The position numbers and the translations under genes are program-made. Below are positions 24,241 to 31,639 of a stretch of DNA of 64,000 nt, one piece after another. Position 1 is the first letter of the stretch. Every line of letters starts with the position of its first letter. The DNA comes from Pseudomonas azotoformans (lineage in GTDB: Bacteria > Pseudomonadota > Gammaproteobacteria > Pseudomonadales > Pseudomonadaceae), in contig NZ_CP014546.1 of assembly GCF_001579805.1 (NCBI RefSeq), positions 4,526,001 to 4,590,000 on the forward strand, given 5' to 3'. The notes beneath the pieces are model-generated. The model ran no database searches. It was not told the origin of the DNA and was given only the letters and a program-made list of their open reading frames with translations.

Positions 24241-25179
24241 ATGATCCAGCGTTTCGAACTGATCGATGGCAAGCTGCACAGCGGGGAGCGTGACGATGCC
24301 CCGATCCAGTTGTTCAACAACCCTGACCTGGCCGAGCGCGAGTGGCTGCGCGACCACCATAAGCTGGACGAACACGCCCTGGCCTCTGCGCTGGACCCCG
24401 ACGAAGTCTCGCGCATCGAGTTTCACCCGGACAATCTGTTCCTGATCTGGAAACGCCCGGAAAACTACTCCGGTGGCGGCAACCTGGTGTTCGAGGTGTC
24501 GTCCTGCGGCCTGCTGTTTTCACCGGGCCGCCTGCTGGTGATCGCCACCGACGAAACCCCGCTGACCGGCCTCGGCAAACGCCGCCCGCTGCACACGCCG
24601 CTGGATGTGTTGCTCGACTTGCTGCTCAATAACATCCATCACTACCTGGGCCACCTCAAGGTGATCAAGTTGGTCGCGCGGGAATTGCAGCAGCAGTTCA
24701 ATGCGTCGATGAGCAACCACCACCTGATGCAGATGTTCAGCCTCAGCGAAAGCCTGATCTATTACATCAACGCGCTGCACAGCAACGGCGCGGTGCTGTC
24801 ACGGCTGCGCAACCACGCGGAAAAGGAGCATTTCAGTTCGGAGATATTGGCGCTGATCGACGACCTGATCATCGAGAACCACCAGTGCTACAAACAGGCG
24901 GAGATCTATTCCAACGTGTTTTCCGGGCTGATCGACGCCCGCGGCAACCTGATGAACAACAGCATGAACAACCTGTTGCGCAAGCTCACCTTGATCAACG
25001 TGGTGTTCCTGCCGCTCAACCTGATTGCGAGCATCGGCGGCATGTCGGAGTTCAGCATGATGACGGCGGGGACGCCGTGGTGGGTGTCGTACCCATTGTT
25101 TCTGGCGGCGATGGGGCTGGGGGCTGCTTTGATGGTAGTGGGGCTGAAGCGGATAGCGGGCGGCGCCAATGTCGTTTAA
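24241..25179 (+). CDS. CorA/ZntB-like divalent cation transporter
   Basis: 312 residues, seven bases after the ATP-grasp gene. A long cytoplasmic alpha/beta funnel domain (VSSCGLLFSPGRLLVIATDETPL) is followed by a helical stalk and two C-terminal membrane segments (LTLINVVFLPLNLIASIGG and WWVSYPLFLAAMGLGAALMVVG). The loop between them reads GGMSEFS instead of the GMN of classical CorA. That asparagine is central to ion selection in CorA, so this variant may carry a different cation or be a specialised subtype. Its last four bases overlap the end of the convergent map gene. Confidence 0.87.
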   Translation: MIQRFELIDGKLHSGERDDAPIQLFNNPDLAEREWLRDHHKLDEHALASALDPDEVSRIEFHPDNLFLIWKRPENYSGGGNLVFEVSSCGLLFSPGRLLVIATDETPLTGLGKRRPLHTPLDVLLDLLLNNIHHYLGHLKVIKLVARELQQQFNASMSNHHLMQMFSLSESLIYYINALHSNGAVLSRLRNHAEKEHFSSEILALIDDLIIENHQCYKQAEIYSNVFSGLIDARGNLMNNSMNNLLRKLTLINVVFLPLNLIASIGGMSEFSMMTAGTPWWVSYPLFLAAMGLGAALMVVGLKRIAGGANVV

Positions 25180-25940
25180 ACCCTGTAGGAAGGTTGTAGG
25201 GTCAGCACTTCAAACCCATCCGCCGTCACCGCCACGGTATGTTCCCACTGTGCCGACAGGCTGTTGTCCTTGGTTACCACCGTCCAGCCATCCTTCAGGC
25301 TGCGCACTTTCGAGCTGCCCTGGTTGAGCATCGGCTCCACGGTAAACACCATGCCTTCGCGCAGTTCCAAGCCGGTGCCGGGGCGGCCGAAGTGCAGGAT
25401 TTGCGGCTCTTCATGCATCTGCCGGCCGATGCCGTGGCCGCAGTATTCGCGGACTACGCTGTAGCCGTTGGCTTGCGCGTGGCTCTGGATCGCGTGGCCG
25501 ATATCACCCAGGCGTGCGCCGGGCTTGACCTGGCGGATGCCGGCCCACATCGCTTCGAAGGTTTTCTCGACCAGGCGCTGAGCCTTGGGCGCGACGCTGC
25601 CGATCATGTACATCTTGCTGGAGTCGGCAATAAAACCACCTTTTTCCAGGGTGATGTCGATGTTGATGATGTCGCCGTCCTTGAGGATGTCCTTGGCGCT
25701 GGGCATGCCATGGCACACCACCTCGTTGATCGAAGTGTTGATGGAGAAAGGGTAGTCATACTGGCCCAGGCTTGCGGGGCGGGCCTTGAGGTCGTTGCGG
25801 ATGAAGGCTTCGACGGCGGCGTCCAGCTCCAGGGTGGAACGGCCGGCGGCGACAAAGCCGTCGAGCATCGTGAACACCTGGGCCAGCAGGCGCCCGGCTT
25901 CACGCATCACGGCCAGTTGGGCGGCAGTCTTGATCATCAA
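25176..25940 (-). CDS. map: Type I methionine aminopeptidase
   Basis: 254 residues. All metal ligands of the type I enzyme are visible: the substrate histidine in NEVVCHGMPS, aspartates in GDIINIDITLEKGG and FIADSSKMY, histidine in YCGHGIGRQMHEEPQI, and glutamates in GMVFTVEPML and near the end in WEHTVAVT. It removes the initiator methionine of new proteins. It overlaps the stop codon of an upstream ParD-like gene as ATGA, so it is translationally coupled to that gene; this suggests a second, accessory map copy rather than the housekeeping one near rpsB, though the genome is not visible here. Confidence 0.94.
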   Translation of the reverse strand: MMIKTAAQLAVMREAGRLLAQVFTMLDGFVAAGRSTLELDAAVEAFIRNDLKARPASLGQYDYPFSINTSINEVVCHGMPSAKDILKDGDIINIDITLEKGGFIADSSKMYMIGSVAPKAQRLVEKTFEAMWAGIRQVKPGARLGDIGHAIQSHAQANGYSVVREYCGHGIGRQMHEEPQILHFGRPGTGLELREGMVFTVEPMLNQGSSKVRSLKDGWTVVTKDNSLSAQWEHTVAVTADGFEVLTLQPSYRV

Positions 25941-26137
25941 CTGCGCCCCCGGATCAGATCGGGCTTGTCCAGCAACAGCTTGTTGATCAGCTCGTTGTAG
26001 GGCAGGTGGGGGTTGAGCTCGGCGAGCAGGCCGATCTTGATCCAGAACTCGGCCTGGGCGTTGATGGAACGATCCATCGCGGCGCTGGCCAGGCGCAGTT
26101 GTTCGTGCAGTTGGTCGGTGATCTTGACGATGCCCAT
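25937..26137 (-). CDS. ParD-like antitoxin-family protein
   Basis: 66 residues from ATG 26137 (MGIVKITDQLHEQLRLASAAMDRSI). This start, not the longer open frame up to 26293, fits the ParD-like family, whose N-terminus begins with a DNA-contacting beta strand (VKITD) and a helix for ribbon-helix-helix binding. The rest (NAQAEFWIKIGLLAELNP, YNELINKLL) is helical. No ParE toxin is adjacent; instead it overlaps map by four bases. An inverted/direct repeat 27-53 bases upstream could be its autoregulatory operator. Its role is probably transcriptional control of map. Confidence 0.82.
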   Translation of the reverse strand: MGIVKITDQLHEQLRLASAAMDRSINAQAEFWIKIGLLAELNPHLPYNELINKLLLDKPDLIRGRS

Positions 26138-26163
26138 GGGGTTCACTGTGCGGGATTGATATA

Positions 26164-26190
26164 CAAAGCGTATACGTTTCGTATGCTTTG
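26164..26190. promoter_or_regulatory. Repeat upstream of parD-like/map, possible operator
   Basis: CAAAGCGTATACG (26164-26176) and CGTATGCTTTG (26180-26190) form an imperfect inverted repeat, and CGTATAC/CGTATGC also stand as direct repeats 11 bases apart. The site lies 27 bases upstream of the ParD-like start. Ribbon-helix-helix antitoxins usually repress their own promoters through such repeats, which is the basis for the suggestion. Confidence 0.4.
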
Positions 26191-26238
26191 AGTAAACCTT
26201 TTGTTGACGAGTCCCGTCATAGGCGGTTAATTTCGTGA

Positions 26239-26350
26239 CATGACCTTTCAAGCCTTTCGCAGCCAGCCAAGCATTATTACCGCCATTCCTCATTTGGCGG
26301 GATAGCGCACGGCTGTACCCAAACCCGCCCTAGAGGCGGGTTTTGTTTTT
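26239..26350 (+). ncRNA. Possible small RNA or 5' leader before ilvA-like gene
   Basis: A TTGACG -35-like box (26204-26209) with a 17-base spacer and a weak TTAATT -10 box would start a transcript near 26239. Two hairpins follow: CCGCCA/TGGCGG with a loop TTCCTCATT, then a 9-bp terminator stem at 26321-26343 with a T-rich tail. The unit is about 110 bases and codes for nothing evident. It could be an independent small RNA or an attenuated leader of the dehydratase gene that starts 40 bases further on. Confidence 0.4.
26321..26349 (+). terminator. Rho-independent terminator upstream of ilvA-like gene
   Basis: AAACCCGCC (26321-26329) pairs with GGCGGGTTT (26335-26343), loop CTAGA, followed by TGTTTTT. 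It lies in the leader of the threonine dehydratase gene, with no plus-strand gene upstream for 1.1 kb. Confidence 0.85.
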
Positions 26351-26389
26351 CCGTCTCCCGGGCCCCGAACAAGAAGCCAGGAGATACCC

Positions 26390-27424
26390 ATGAGCACCTG
26401 TCCCCCTACCGCTGACACAGGCTTGCTTGAACACTATGTGAAGAAGATCCTCGCCGCGCCGGTCTATGACCTGGCGGTGCGCACGCCGTTGCAGGCGGCA
26501 CCGGCGCTGTCGGCATTGCTGGGTAACCAGGTGTTGCTCAAGCGTGAAGACCTGCAGCCGACGTTCTCGTTCAAGATCCGTGGCGCCTACAACAAACTGG
26601 TGCAGTTGAGCGACGAGCAAAAGGCGCGCGGCGTGGTCACCGCATCGGCCGGCAACCATGCCCAAGGCGTGGCGCTGGCAGCCAGGGAGTTGGGGATCCA
26701 GGCGCGGATCGTCATGCCCAGCACCACGCCAGAGTTGAAGGTACTCGGCGTACGCTCCCGTGGTGCTGAAGCGGTCCTGCACGGCGAGAGCTTCCCCTTT
26801 GCCCTGGCCCACGCACTGCAACTGGCCGAAACCTCAGGTTGCACCTTTGTCTCGCCCTTCGACGATCCGGAGGTGATCGCCGGACAAGGCACCGTGGCCA
26901 TGGAAATCCTGCGCCAGCAACAAGGGCCCTTGGACGCGATCTTCGTGCCGGTGGGCGGCGGTGGCCTGATCGCCGGGATCGCCGCTTACGTTAAATACCT
27001 GCGGCCCGAGGTGCGCATCATCGGCGTCGAATCTGAGGGCTCCAGTTGTCTGCTGGCGGCGCTGCGGGCGGGTGAACGCGTGGTGCTGCCCAGCGTGGAC
27101 GGGTTTGCCGACGGCACGGCGGTGGCGCAAGTCGGTGCCTACGGGTTTGAGATCTGCCGGGACTGGGTGGATGACGTTATTACTGTCAGCAACGATGAAC
27201 TGTGCAGCGCGATCAAGCTGATCTACGACGATACCCGCTCGATCACCGAACCTTCCGGTGCCTTGGCGGTGGCGGGAGTGCGCAAGTATGTCGCCCGCCA
27301 TCAACTGCGCGGGAAGACCCTGGTGGCGATCAATTCCGGGGCGAACATCAACTTCGATAGTTTGCGACATGTTGCTGAAAGGGTGGCTGCGCAAGGCGCC
27401 GTTGCCGTTGAGGCCTACAGTTAA
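26390..27424 (+). CDS. Threonine/serine dehydratase, catalytic domain only
   Basis: 344 residues; ATG 26390 follows AGGAGATACC. A PLP fold-type II enzyme with the lysine in TFSFKIRGAYNKL, TASAGNHAQGVALAA, the glycine loop VPVGGGGLIAG and the C-terminal SITEPSGALAVAG and AINSGANINFD. It deaminates threonine to 2-oxobutyrate. The length stops after the catalytic domain; the ACT-like regulatory domain of the roughly 500-residue biosynthetic IlvA is absent, so feedback inhibition by isoleucine is not expected in the usual form. It is therefore closer to a second or catabolic copy. Its leader carries a terminator, so transcription may be attenuated. Confidence 0.9.
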   Translation: MSTCPPTADTGLLEHYVKKILAAPVYDLAVRTPLQAAPALSALLGNQVLLKREDLQPTFSFKIRGAYNKLVQLSDEQKARGVVTASAGNHAQGVALAARELGIQARIVMPSTTPELKVLGVRSRGAEAVLHGESFPFALAHALQLAETSGCTFVSPFDDPEVIAGQGTVAMEILRQQQGPLDAIFVPVGGGGLIAGIAAYVKYLRPEVRIIGVESEGSSCLLAALRAGERVVLPSVDGFADGTAVAQVGAYGFEICRDWVDDVITVSNDELCSAIKLIYDDTRSITEPSGALAVAGVRKYVARHQLRGKTLVAINSGANINFDSLRHVAERVAAQGAVAVEAYS

Positions 27425-27640
27425 ACGTTTAATCGCAGCGGTTCGACGACGATTTAAACACGGCCAATTTACATATATAACCCGGCGCGCGGCTTATGAG
27501 GAAAAGTTACAACGAAGGCTGATTTTGCCGAGTAGGCTTGGGTGTTGTAAGCGTCTTCCAGGGTCGGCAAGGCGCGACGAGTGAGCGCTCGTCGGACACA
27601 TAAAAGTCTGTTGGCAGTCTCAAGAAAGGAGAGGTTGACC

Positions 27641-27910
27641 ATGCTTTCGGAATTAGAACTTCGCAGCATTATTGAAGGAAGTTTCCTGCCCAAACGGTGC
27701 GAATGCACCAAAGCCGAAGATGCTTCGCTGACGATCAAGGTCTACGACGACCGCGACCGTGACCGGGTGGATTTGGAAGTCAAAGGGATCAACGCGGACA
27801 AACTCGACAGCAGTCGAGCCATTTGCAACCTGATCACCGGGTTGCGTGAAGACCTCAAGCACAGCCATGCACCCGCCCTGCAAAGAGTGGGAGGGCGCGG
27901 CTACTACTAG
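27641..27910 (+). CDS. DUF1652 small protein
   Basis: 89 residues from ATG 27641, preceded by GGAGAGG with good spacing; the open frame back to 27581 lacks a ribosome site. The sequence (LELRSIIEGSFLPKRCECT ... LTIKVYD ... VDLEVKGI ... LITGLREDLKH) matches DUF1652, a small family found in pseudomonads. No function is known to me. It is soluble and mixed alpha/beta. The last bases overlap the end of the convergent membrane protein gene. Confidence 0.82.
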   Translation: MLSELELRSIIEGSFLPKRCECTKAEDASLTIKVYDDRDRDRVDLEVKGINADKLDSSRAICNLITGLREDLKHSHAPALQRVGGRGYY

Positions 27911-28305
27911 GTAGATGCCTGGGGTTGGATGACCGAAGACCTGTGGGCCTGGATAAACGCCAGGCCCAATACGGTTTCCGTTGCCACTGCCAGCAGGATG
28001 CCGGGTCCGGCATTGCCGTTTATCCACTCACTGAACCCCAGTACCGCCAGCACCCAACAGCCAATGGTAAAACCGCCGGTCATGGCGCGTCGTGTGTCGC
28101 AGGGTGGTGCGTGGCGTGCGCGGTAGAACATCACGCCGATAGCCAGGAACAGGGTGGCGTTACGCCGAGCCACCAGGCCCGTGGCATTTGAATATTCAAC
28201 GCTCCACAGCCATAGCATCCATTCGGGGCGCAGGCCCCATATCAGCGCCAGGGCAAAACAGAGCACGGCGGTAAAGAGGGCGAGCGTATGAAAGCGCAGC
28301 GGCAT
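27907..28305 (-). CDS. Small four-helix membrane protein, unknown
   Basis: 132 residues from ATG 28305, which follows AAAGGA; a start at 28338 is possible but has no ribosome site. Four hydrophobic segments are visible (ALFTAVLCFALALIW, ATLFLAIGVMFYRA, FTIGCWVLAVLGFSEW, ILLAVATETVLGLAFI). The motif VARRNATLFLAIGVMFYRAR in the second segment and the Asn/Gly-rich third loop are reminiscent of small membrane proteins often labelled only hypothetical in Pseudomonas. No function can be assigned. Confidence 0.75.
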   Translation of the reverse strand: MPLRFHTLALFTAVLCFALALIWGLRPEWMLWLWSVEYSNATGLVARRNATLFLAIGVMFYRARHAPPCDTRRAMTGGFTIGCWVLAVLGFSEWINGNAGPGILLAVATETVLGLAFIQAHRSSVIQPQAST

Positions 28306-28387
28306 GGCGAATCCTTTCGGCACGGTTAACAGGTGCAAAAGGATACCGCGTGCTGACGCGTTACGCCGCCCTTAATCAACATCATGT

Positions 28388-28645
28388 TCAGTTCTGGAAC
28401 AAACAGGCCTCGGATAACTTCTTGTAGCTCACGTGCTGCACTTCACCGGCCTTGTCCAAAAACTTGATCTCGGCCTTGATGACCTTGCATTCACGGGTAT
28501 CCGGTTCGGTCATGGCAATCACTTTCTGGATGTCCATGGGCATGCCGTACCGATAGGGCACAGCTTTGGATTCAGCCTGGGCCATGGCCGATACGGTGGT
28601 GAGGGCGAGGGTGCAGCCGAGCAGGAATACGTTGCGCATTTTCAT
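28388..28645 (-). CDS. DUF2790 exported small protein (paralogue 1)
   Basis: 85 residues with a signal peptide (MKMRNVFLLGCTLALTTVSAMAQA). The mature part carries VPYRYGMPMDIQKVIAM, ECKVIKAEIKFLDKAGEV and VSYKKLSEAC, the DUF2790 signature, with two conserved cysteines that may pair. Members include PtrA of P. aeruginosa, a copper-responsive periplasmic protein, so a metal or stress role is plausible but not shown. A paralogue lies 193 bases upstream on the same strand, and the two promoters share the motif TTAACCATYGATTAA. Confidence 0.9.
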   Translation of the reverse strand: MKMRNVFLLGCTLALTTVSAMAQAESKAVPYRYGMPMDIQKVIAMTEPDTRECKVIKAEIKFLDKAGEVQHVSYKKLSEACLFQN

Positions 28646-28751
28646 GAGGTTTCTCCGTCAGTGGTCCGGTTCATCAGCGTGATGAATCGGCGGCCGTACC
28701 TTCAGCCGATGGCCATGGAGGTGCGGTCGAAGCCACTGTTGTCTCCCAAGC

Positions 28752-28766
28752 TTAACCATTGATTAA
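28752..28766. promoter_or_regulatory. Shared motif TTAACCATTGATTAA, upstream of DUF2790 gene 1
   Basis: The 15-base near-palindrome TTAACCATTGATTAA recurs with one change at 29158-29172 before the second DUF2790 gene. Here it is 107 bases upstream of the first gene. Occurrence before both paralogues suggests a common regulator. Confidence 0.45.
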
Positions 28767-28838
28767 ATTGGGGTTTTTGAGAAAAGTCCTACATGTTTAT
28801 GGGGTTGATTCCCGCTGTATTGTCTGACGGCTTACGGC

Positions 28839-29108
28839 TCAGTTCTGGAAGTCGCAGGCTTCCGACATTTTCCGATAGCTCACGTCCTCAACCTTGCCCG
28901 CCTTATCCAGGAACTTGATATCCGCCTTGATGACTTTGCATTCATCGGTGGGCGTTTCGTTCATGGCCAGGACCTTGTCGATGTTCATCGGCATGCCGTA
29001 TTGGTAAGGCACGGGTTTGACAGCGGCGCCTTGGTCGTCGGCCTGGGCCAGACCTGATACTGCGGCCAGCGCCAAGGCGCTGCCGAGTACGAGAGTGCGC
29101 AGTTTCAT
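28839..29108 (-). CDS. DUF2790 exported small protein (paralogue 2)
   Basis: 89 residues from ATG 29108 (MKLRTLVLGSALALAAVSGLAQA signal peptide), with GAGAACCACC upstream; a TTG/ATG six codons earlier is less likely. The mature sequence VPYQYGMPMNIDKVLAM ... ECKVIKADIKFLDKAGKV ... VSYRKMSEAC is about two-thirds identical to the neighbour at 28388-28645, so the pair is a tandem duplication. Probably periplasmic. Confidence 0.9.
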   Translation of the reverse strand: MKLRTLVLGSALALAAVSGLAQADDQGAAVKPVPYQYGMPMNIDKVLAMNETPTDECKVIKADIKFLDKAGKVEDVSYRKMSEACDFQN

Positions 29109-29157
29109 GGTGGTTCTCCGCAACAAGTGGGTACAACTTCACTGTCGGCGTGCGGGA

Positions 29158-29172
29158 TTAACCATCGATTAA
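29158..29172. promoter_or_regulatory. Shared motif TTAACCATCGATTAA, upstream of DUF2790 gene 2
   Basis: Same motif as at 28752-28766 with T to C at the ninth base; it lies 50 bases upstream of the second DUF2790 start. Confidence 0.45.
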
Positions 29173-29195
29173 TTTTTAGCTGGCTGACAAAACCT

Positions 29196-30134
29196 TCATC
29201 CAAGCTGCCGGCGATAGGGCAGGTCGGGGCCGGTCTTGGTGCAGGTCAGTGCGGCGGCGCGGATGGCGAAGCCGAGCATGGTGTCGATCTGTGCACGGGT
29301 GAGTTGTTGCAGGCCGTCCACTGAGTCCAACTGCTGTTCGGTCAACCAGGCAATCAACGCCGCCTGGAAGGTGTCGCCAGCCCCCACTGTATCGGCCATC
29401 ACCACCTTGACCGCCGGCGCAGACCAGTGGCCATGCTGGCGGCTGAATACACTGGCGCCGTCGCCGCCACGGGTGAGGAATACCAATTGGCAACGGTGTT
29501 GCAGCCAGCCCTGCAGCACGCTTTCGGGCGACTGCTCGGGGTAGAGCAGGTGCAGGTCTTCGTCGCTGACCTTGATCAGGTCGGCATGCTTGACCAGTTC
29601 CGCCACACGGTCGCGCCACAGCTGGATATCCGGCTGCGGGTTGAGCCGCACGTTGGGGTCGAGGCTGATCAGGCGCTTGCCGCTTTCACGCTTGACCAGG
29701 CTCAGCAAGGTGTCGCCGATGGGTTGCACCACCAGGGAGAACGACCCGATGTGCAGGCCACGGATATCATCGCTCAGCTCGGGCAGATGAGCGACTTCCA
29801 GCAGTCGGTCGGCGCAGCCTTCACCGCGAAAGTTGTACTGCGGTGAGCCATTGGCGCCCACGGCGACCATCGACAAGGTGGTCGGCGCGGCGAATTCCAC
29901 CAGGAACTGCTCGCTGACGCCTTCATCCTTGAGCACCTGTAACAAGCGGCGGCCGAGGAAATCGGTGGAAAGCCCACCGAACAAGCCCGCCTCGACACCC
30001 AGGCGGCGCAAGCCGACCGCGACGTTGAACGGCGAACCGCCGGCAATTGCCTTGTAATTGACCTTCGATGCCTGCCCGCTGGCATCTTCCTCGCTGAAAA
30101 AATCAAACAGCGCTTCACCACACACCAGATACAT
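29196..30134 (-). CDS. mtlZ: Fructokinase MtlZ
   Basis: 312 residues, PfkB/ribokinase family: AIAGGSPFNVAVGLRRLG near the N-terminus, FGGLSTDFLGRRLLQVLKDEGV, ISLDPNVRLN, and the C-terminal ATP-binding/catalytic ADTVGAGDTFQAALIAWL with the base aspartate. It phosphorylates the fructose made by MtlD from mannitol, delivering fructose 6-phosphate. Last gene of the operon mtlE-F-G-K-D-Y-Z, 12 bases after mtlY. The order is that described for P. fluorescens. Confidence 0.93.
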   Translation of the reverse strand: MYLVCGEALFDFFSEEDASGQASKVNYKAIAGGSPFNVAVGLRRLGVEAGLFGGLSTDFLGRRLLQVLKDEGVSEQFLVEFAAPTTLSMVAVGANGSPQYNFRGEGCADRLLEVAHLPELSDDIRGLHIGSFSLVVQPIGDTLLSLVKRESGKRLISLDPNVRLNPQPDIQLWRDRVAELVKHADLIKVSDEDLHLLYPEQSPESVLQGWLQHRCQLVFLTRGGDGASVFSRQHGHWSAPAVKVVMADTVGAGDTFQAALIAWLTEQQLDSVDGLQQLTRAQIDTMLGFAIRAAALTCTKTGPDLPYRRQLG

Positions 30135-30146
30135 AGTCGTTCGCTC

Positions 30147-31628
30147 TTAAAGGGTTGCCACGAGCTGTTGATAGCGCTCGTAGGCGTGTTGATACGCGCT
30201 GACGCTGGCCGCCACCGGCAGCGTACGGCTGGCCGGGTCGACGCTCACACATTTGTCGCACAGGCTGGCCAGCGACTCGCCGGACTGGCTCCACGCCGCC
30301 TGGATCGCCGCGCCCAGGGCGGCGGCTTCACTTTGTTCGGTGCAGACCACTTCGGTGTTCATGATATCGGCGACCATCTGCCGCCAGACCGGGCTTTTCG
30401 AACCGCCGCCGATCAAGCGGATGCTCTGGCTTTGCAGGCCGGTCTGGCGCAGCAGGTCGAGGCCGTAGCGCAGGCCGAAGGTGGTGCCTTCGACCACCGC
30501 GCGGCACAGGTTGGCGCGGGTCAGGTTGGTCATGGTCAAGCCGTGCAGGCTGCCGGTGGCGTGGGGCAGGGCGGGCACACGTTCGCCGTTGAGGAACGGC
30601 AACATGCTCACGCCGTCCGCGCCAATCGGCGCTTGTTCGACCAGGGCGTTGAATGCGGCCAGGTCGAGGTCGAACAACTCGCGGATCACCCCGGTGGCGT
30701 TGGTCAGGTTCATGGTGCAGATCAGCGGCAACCAGCCGCCGCTGGACGAACAGAAGGTGGCGACCGAGGCCTGTGGGCTGACGTTGGGCTGGTCGGCAAA
30801 CGCGTACACAGTCCCCGACGAGCCCAGGCTCATGGTGATCACGCCGGGGGCAATGTTGCCGGTGCCGAGGGCGCCCATCATGTTGTCGCCGCCACCGCTG
30901 GAGACGATGGCGTTGGGGTTGATGCCCAGCCGTTCGGCAATCGCCGGAAGAACGGTGCCGACGCTCTGATCGGCCTCAATCAGCTGCGGCAGGGCCTTTT
31001 CTAGACGACCGCTCGGGTCGATGTGCCTGAGCAGCGCCACATCCCACTCACGGCTGCGCACGTTGAAGTAGCCGGTGCCCGACGCATCGCCGTATTCCGC
31101 GACGGCGCGGCCGGTGAGCCAGTAGTTGAGGTAGTCGTGGGGCAGCAGGATATGCGCGATGCGCGCAAAGATGTCCGGGTGCTGTTCGCGCGTCCACAGC
31201 AGCTTGGACACGGTGTAGCCCGGTGCAATGGCCACGCCGAGGCGTTCCAGGGAGCCGCTTTCGCCACCCAGGTGCTGCAAGAGTCGGTCGTTCTCGGGCG
31301 TGGTCTCGGTGTCGCACCACAGTTTGGCCGGGCGCAGTACCTGGCCCTGGTCATCCAGCAGCACCAAACCATGTTGCTGGCCGGACACGCCGATGCCGAG
31401 GATGTCCTGGCCGTCCACGCCGGCCTGTTGCAGGGCGCGGTGGGTGGCTTCGGTAAAGGCGTCCAGCCACTCCTGGGTGTGCTGCTCGCGGCGGCCATTG
31501 GCACCGCTGATCAATGTGTGTGCCGCTGCGCCCAGGCCCAGCACCTTGCCGCTCGTGGCGTCGAGGACGATGGCCTTGGTGCCTTGGGTGCCGCAGTCGA
31601 TGCCGAGAAACAGGTTTTGCTGGGTCAT
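30147..31628 (-). CDS. mtlY: Xylulokinase MtlY
   Basis: 493 residues from ATG 31628; the longer frame to 31709 runs into mtlD and is rejected. FGGY kinase family: N-terminal LFLGIDCGTQGTKAIVLD phosphate loop, GIGVSGQQHGLVLLD, GGDNMMGALGTGN, and the C-terminal IRLIGGGSKSPVWRQMVADIM followed by EAAALGAAIQAAW. It phosphorylates xylulose formed from D-arabitol by MtlD, feeding the pentose phosphate pathway. Eleven bases separate it from mtlD. Confidence 0.94.
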   Translation of the reverse strand: MTQQNLFLGIDCGTQGTKAIVLDATSGKVLGLGAAAHTLISGANGRREQHTQEWLDAFTEATHRALQQAGVDGQDILGIGVSGQQHGLVLLDDQGQVLRPAKLWCDTETTPENDRLLQHLGGESGSLERLGVAIAPGYTVSKLLWTREQHPDIFARIAHILLPHDYLNYWLTGRAVAEYGDASGTGYFNVRSREWDVALLRHIDPSGRLEKALPQLIEADQSVGTVLPAIAERLGINPNAIVSSGGGDNMMGALGTGNIAPGVITMSLGSSGTVYAFADQPNVSPQASVATFCSSSGGWLPLICTMNLTNATGVIRELFDLDLAAFNALVEQAPIGADGVSMLPFLNGERVPALPHATGSLHGLTMTNLTRANLCRAVVEGTTFGLRYGLDLLRQTGLQSQSIRLIGGGSKSPVWRQMVADIMNTEVVCTEQSEAAALGAAIQAAWSQSGESLASLCDKCVSVDPASRTLPVAASVSAYQHAYERYQQLVATL

Positions 31629-31639
31629 GGGGAGGGCCT

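Noticed and set aside
25183..25202. CCCTGTAGGAAGGTTGTAGGG as a terminator between corA-like and map genes
   Set aside because: Stem of only four base pairs and it lies inside the map coding end.
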